Assembly: GCA_964502885.1 (NCBI GenBank)
Contig: CAZCXU010000005.1
Span: forward strand, 1 to 60,467
Length of the DNA stretch: 60,467 nt
Source of the DNA: XYB1-FULL-44-23 sp964502885
Lineage (GTDB): Bacteria > Patescibacteriota > Microgenomatia > CAZETR01 > Amesbacteraceae
Direction of reading: 5' to 3'
The notes below the pieces were generated by a model, which was not told the origin of the DNA, made no database searches, and worked only from the letters and a program-made list of their open reading frames with translations. How positions within the stretch are numbered: the stretch's first letter is position 1; each line of letters opens with the position of its first letter. Below, piece after piece: positions 58,454 through 60,467 of this stretch. A program made the translations under genes and the position numbers.

Positions 58454-60370
58454 TTAGATGTCTAGCGTTGCGGTTTTGGCGTGGGTGGTGATGAACTTCT
58501 TCCGTGGGGGGACTTCGTTGCCCATAAGCATGGAGAAAACGCGATCGGCATTGGCGGCGTCAGCAATTTCAACTTTTTTGAGAGTACGGTTGACGGGGTT
58601 CATGGTGGTTTCCCATAACTGTTCGGGGTTCATTTCACCTAAACCCTTGTAGCGCTGGATGGAGAATTTTTCGCCCGAATGCTTTGACAGCAACTCGTCT
58701 TTTTCGGAATCAGTGTAGACATAATAGGCTTTGCGGGCGATTTCGATTTTGTATAACGGGGGCATGGCAACATACAGATGCCCATTTTCAATAATGTATG
58801 GCAGGTGGCGGAAGAAGAATGTCATCAAGAGGGTGCTGATGTGAGCACCGTCTACGTCGGCATCGGTCATGATGATAACGCGGTGGTAGCGGAGTTTTTC
58901 AGGATTGATGGTGTCGCCTATTCCCATGCCCAAAGCAATTGTCAGAGCTTTGAGTTCTTCATAGGAAATAATTTTGTCGAGTTGGGCTCTTTCGGTGTTT
59001 AGGACTTTTCCGCGAAGTGGAAGGATGGCTTGGAACTTGCGGTCTCTCCCCTGCTTTGCCGAACCACCGGCGGAGTCACCCTCAACAATGTATATTTCGG
59101 AAAGCGTGGCGTCACGGCTCTGGCAGTCAGCCAATTTTCCAGGTAATGTCATGCCCTCAAGTGCGCCTTTTCGGAGAACTGCATCTTTGGCGGCGCGGGC
59201 GGCCAAACGGGCACGGGCTGCTAGCAAGACTTTTTCTACTATGCGACGACCCTCTGAGGGATTTTCCTCAAAGAAAGTATCCAGACCCTCTTTGACCACG
59301 GTGTTTACATAGCCCTGTACTTCGGGGTTGTTTAGTTTGGCCTTGGTCTGTGATTCAAATTGGATTGTCTGGGTGGGAAGTTTGGCGTATACGATTGCTG
59401 TCAAACCTTCGCGCATGTCTTCCCCAGTAAGACCAGAATCATTTTCTTTGATAGCGCCAATTTTTCGCGCGTAGTCGTTGATACTTCTGGTCAAAGCCAT
59501 TTTGAAGCCAGTTTCATGGGTACCGCCGTCGGTAGTGGCAACTACATTTACAAATGACTGAAGATTTTCTGTGAAGCCGTCATTGTATTGAACGGCAACT
59601 TCGATCTGGGCGTGTTCGATGTCCTTTTTTATGTAGATGGGTTCGTGCAAAACCTTTTTGTCACGATTTAAATGAGTAACTAGGGAACGAATACCGCCTT
59701 CAAAGTAATATTGACGGGTGACGCCGGTGCGCTCATCGGTCATGTAAAAATGGAGTCCGGCGATAAGATATGCCCGGTTTCGAATGGAACTTTCGACAGT
59801 TTTGGGGTCAAATTCGACAGTGGTGAACATGGTCGGATCTGGTTGGAAAATGGTGAAAGTGCCTGTTTCAGAAAGATCTTTGGAGAGTGGGGTTTTGGTG
59901 ATTGCTACTGGGGCTTGGGGTACGCCGCGGCGGTATTCCTGGAAATGCACTTTGTGATCACGGCGGACTTCGACGCGGACATAGTCGGATAGGGCGTTGA
60001 CGACTGAGGCACCGACTCCGTGCAGACCGCCGGAGACTTTGTAGGCGCTTTCGGAGAATTTTCCACCTGCATGTAGTTTGGTCATGGTGAGTTCAAGTGC
60101 AGAAACTTTGGCAACGGGGTGGATATCTACCGGGATGCCGCGGCCATCGTCCTGAATTGAAACTGAGCCGTTTTTGTAAAGAGTAACCCAAATGTGTTTG
60201 GCATATCCGGCAAGAGCTTCATCAACAGAGTTGTCGACGATTTCGGTAACCAGGTGGTGCAAGCCTTTGGTGTCGGTGGAGCCGATGTACATCCCCGGGC
60301 GTTTGCGAACTGGTTCTAACCCTTCGAGGATTTGGATTGAAGAAGCTGTGTAGTCAGATTTTGTCGCCAT
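58454..60370 (-). CDS. gyrB: DNA gyrase subunit B
   Basis: 638 residues. GHKL ATPase: EIVDNSVDEALAG, DDGRGIPVDIHP and GGLHGVGASVVNALS. TOPRIM region: IVEGDSAGGSAKQGRDRKFQ and TDADVDGAHISTLL; near the C-terminus RYKGLGEMNPEQLWETTM. This is the ATPase partner of GyrA. Promoter: TTGAAC (60402-60407 on -), 17 bases, TAATAT (60379-60384), eight bases to ATG 60370. Confidence 0.97.
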   Translation of the reverse strand: MATKSDYTASSIQILEGLEPVRKRPGMYIGSTDTKGLHHLVTEIVDNSVDEALAGYAKHIWVTLYKNGSVSIQDDGRGIPVDIHPVAKVSALELTMTKLHAGGKFSESAYKVSGGLHGVGASVVNALSDYVRVEVRRDHKVHFQEYRRGVPQAPVAITKTPLSKDLSETGTFTIFQPDPTMFTTVEFDPKTVESSIRNRAYLIAGLHFYMTDERTGVTRQYYFEGGIRSLVTHLNRDKKVLHEPIYIKKDIEHAQIEVAVQYNDGFTENLQSFVNVVATTDGGTHETGFKMALTRSINDYARKIGAIKENDSGLTGEDMREGLTAIVYAKLPTQTIQFESQTKAKLNNPEVQGYVNTVVKEGLDTFFEENPSEGRRIVEKVLLAARARLAARAAKDAVLRKGALEGMTLPGKLADCQSRDATLSEIYIVEGDSAGGSAKQGRDRKFQAILPLRGKVLNTERAQLDKIISYEELKALTIALGMGIGDTINPEKLRYHRVIIMTDADVDGAHISTLLMTFFFRHLPYIIENGHLYVAMPPLYKIEIARKAYYVYTDSEKDELLSKHSGEKFSIQRYKGLGEMNPEQLWETTMNPVNRTLKKVEIADAANADRVFSMLMGNEVPPRKKFITTHAKTATLDI

Positions 60371-60378
60371 GCTGCGAA

Positions 60379-60407
60379 ATATTAACAGTTAATCTGAGGT
60401 GGTTCAA
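60379..60407 (-). promoter_or_regulatory. gyrB promoter
   Basis: Minus strand: TTGAAC (60402-60407), 17-base spacer, TAATAT (60379-60384), eight bases to ATG 60370; nearly leaderless. Confidence 0.5.
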
Positions 60408-60410
60408 GGC

Positions 60411-60467
60411 TCACAGCCTTTCCTGGATAGTGATGCGGCGTAAGCCCACCCGCTGCAGGATGCTTGT
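60411..60467 (-). CDS. Possible C-terminus of an upstream gene (partial)
   Basis: On the minus strand one frame reads TSILQRVGLRRITIQERL and stops at 60411. It is open to the window edge, but 18 codons are too few to judge and two other frames are also open for most of this stretch. Confidence 0.2.
   Translation of the reverse strand, partial: TSILQRVGLRRITIQERL

Noticed and set aside
1..60467. CRISPR array, insertion sequence, prophage or rRNA genes
   Set aside because: No regularly spaced repeats, transposase, terminal inverted repeats, phage structural genes or rRNA sequence were seen.
1..60467. Alternative genetic code with UGA as glycine
   Set aside because: Many conserved genes end at UGA at the expected position.

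Overview
The window looks like a chromosome segment of a Candidate Phyla Radiation (Patescibacteria) bacterium, most likely of the Microgenomates group. This is an inference from content, not a search. The genome is compact, many proteins are unknown and membrane-bound, release factor 1 is short, L31 has a long C-terminal tail, and LytR_C, Lgt-like and TPR proteins and PMT-type glycosyltransferases are typical of the group. UGA acts as a normal stop, so this is not the recoded SR1/Gracilibacteria lineage. By eye the + strand is G/T-rich almost throughout, even across minus-strand genes, which suggests one replichore with + as leading strand.

Layout. 0-4 kb: nucleotide-pool sanitation pair (DUF84 NTPase, MTH1-like Nudix), a JAB-like protein, a zinc ribbon, an HD-hydrolase remnant and unknown genes. 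4-16.7 kb: LytR_C protein, ferric-reductase-like flavoprotein, two glycosyltransferases, Dus, ATP-cone protein, MgtC, DEAD-box helicase, SUKH fragment and a large surface protein. 16.7-19 kb: decayed island with a multi-frameshift pseudogene, a HEXXH protein and a possible recombinase fragment. 19-25 kb: housekeeping run ychF, rpsF-ssb-rpsR, CtpA and HtrA proteases, rpmE, prfA. 25-32 kb: EamA transporter, Tat lipoprotein with a protease-like fold, hisS with a structured leader RNA, secreted proteins, MBL hydrolase, dnaB and small membrane proteins. 32-41 kb: tRNA-Leu, Lgt-like protein, DksA-like protein, RluA, LytR_C protein, TPR protein, YebC, a 0.7-kb structured non-coding region, Xer recombinase and MFS transporter.

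41.3-45.2 kb is the most unusual locus. A ribbon-helix-helix/Nudix fusion with an inactive-looking Nudix box is divergent from an operon of ATP-grasp ligase, SpeD-like pyruvoyl decarboxylase and a second ATP-grasp ligase, closed by a convergent C39-like cysteine peptidase. It reads as a regulated pathway that makes an amine by decarboxylation and ligates it into an amide or peptide product.

45-60 kb holds a glycosyltransferase, phosphatase, SIMPL protein, secreted nuclease, gyrA, a gene broken at an A8 tract, ppa, a cluster of OmpR-type winged-helix regulators with a STAND-like ATPase, and gyrB.

A genome-wide-looking theme is promoter architecture: about two dozen genes have a -10 hexamer ending 6-9 nt before the start codon, so their mRNAs should be leaderless, whereas several internal operon genes carry Shine-Dalgarno sequences. 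Coordinates of starts were chosen with this in mind.
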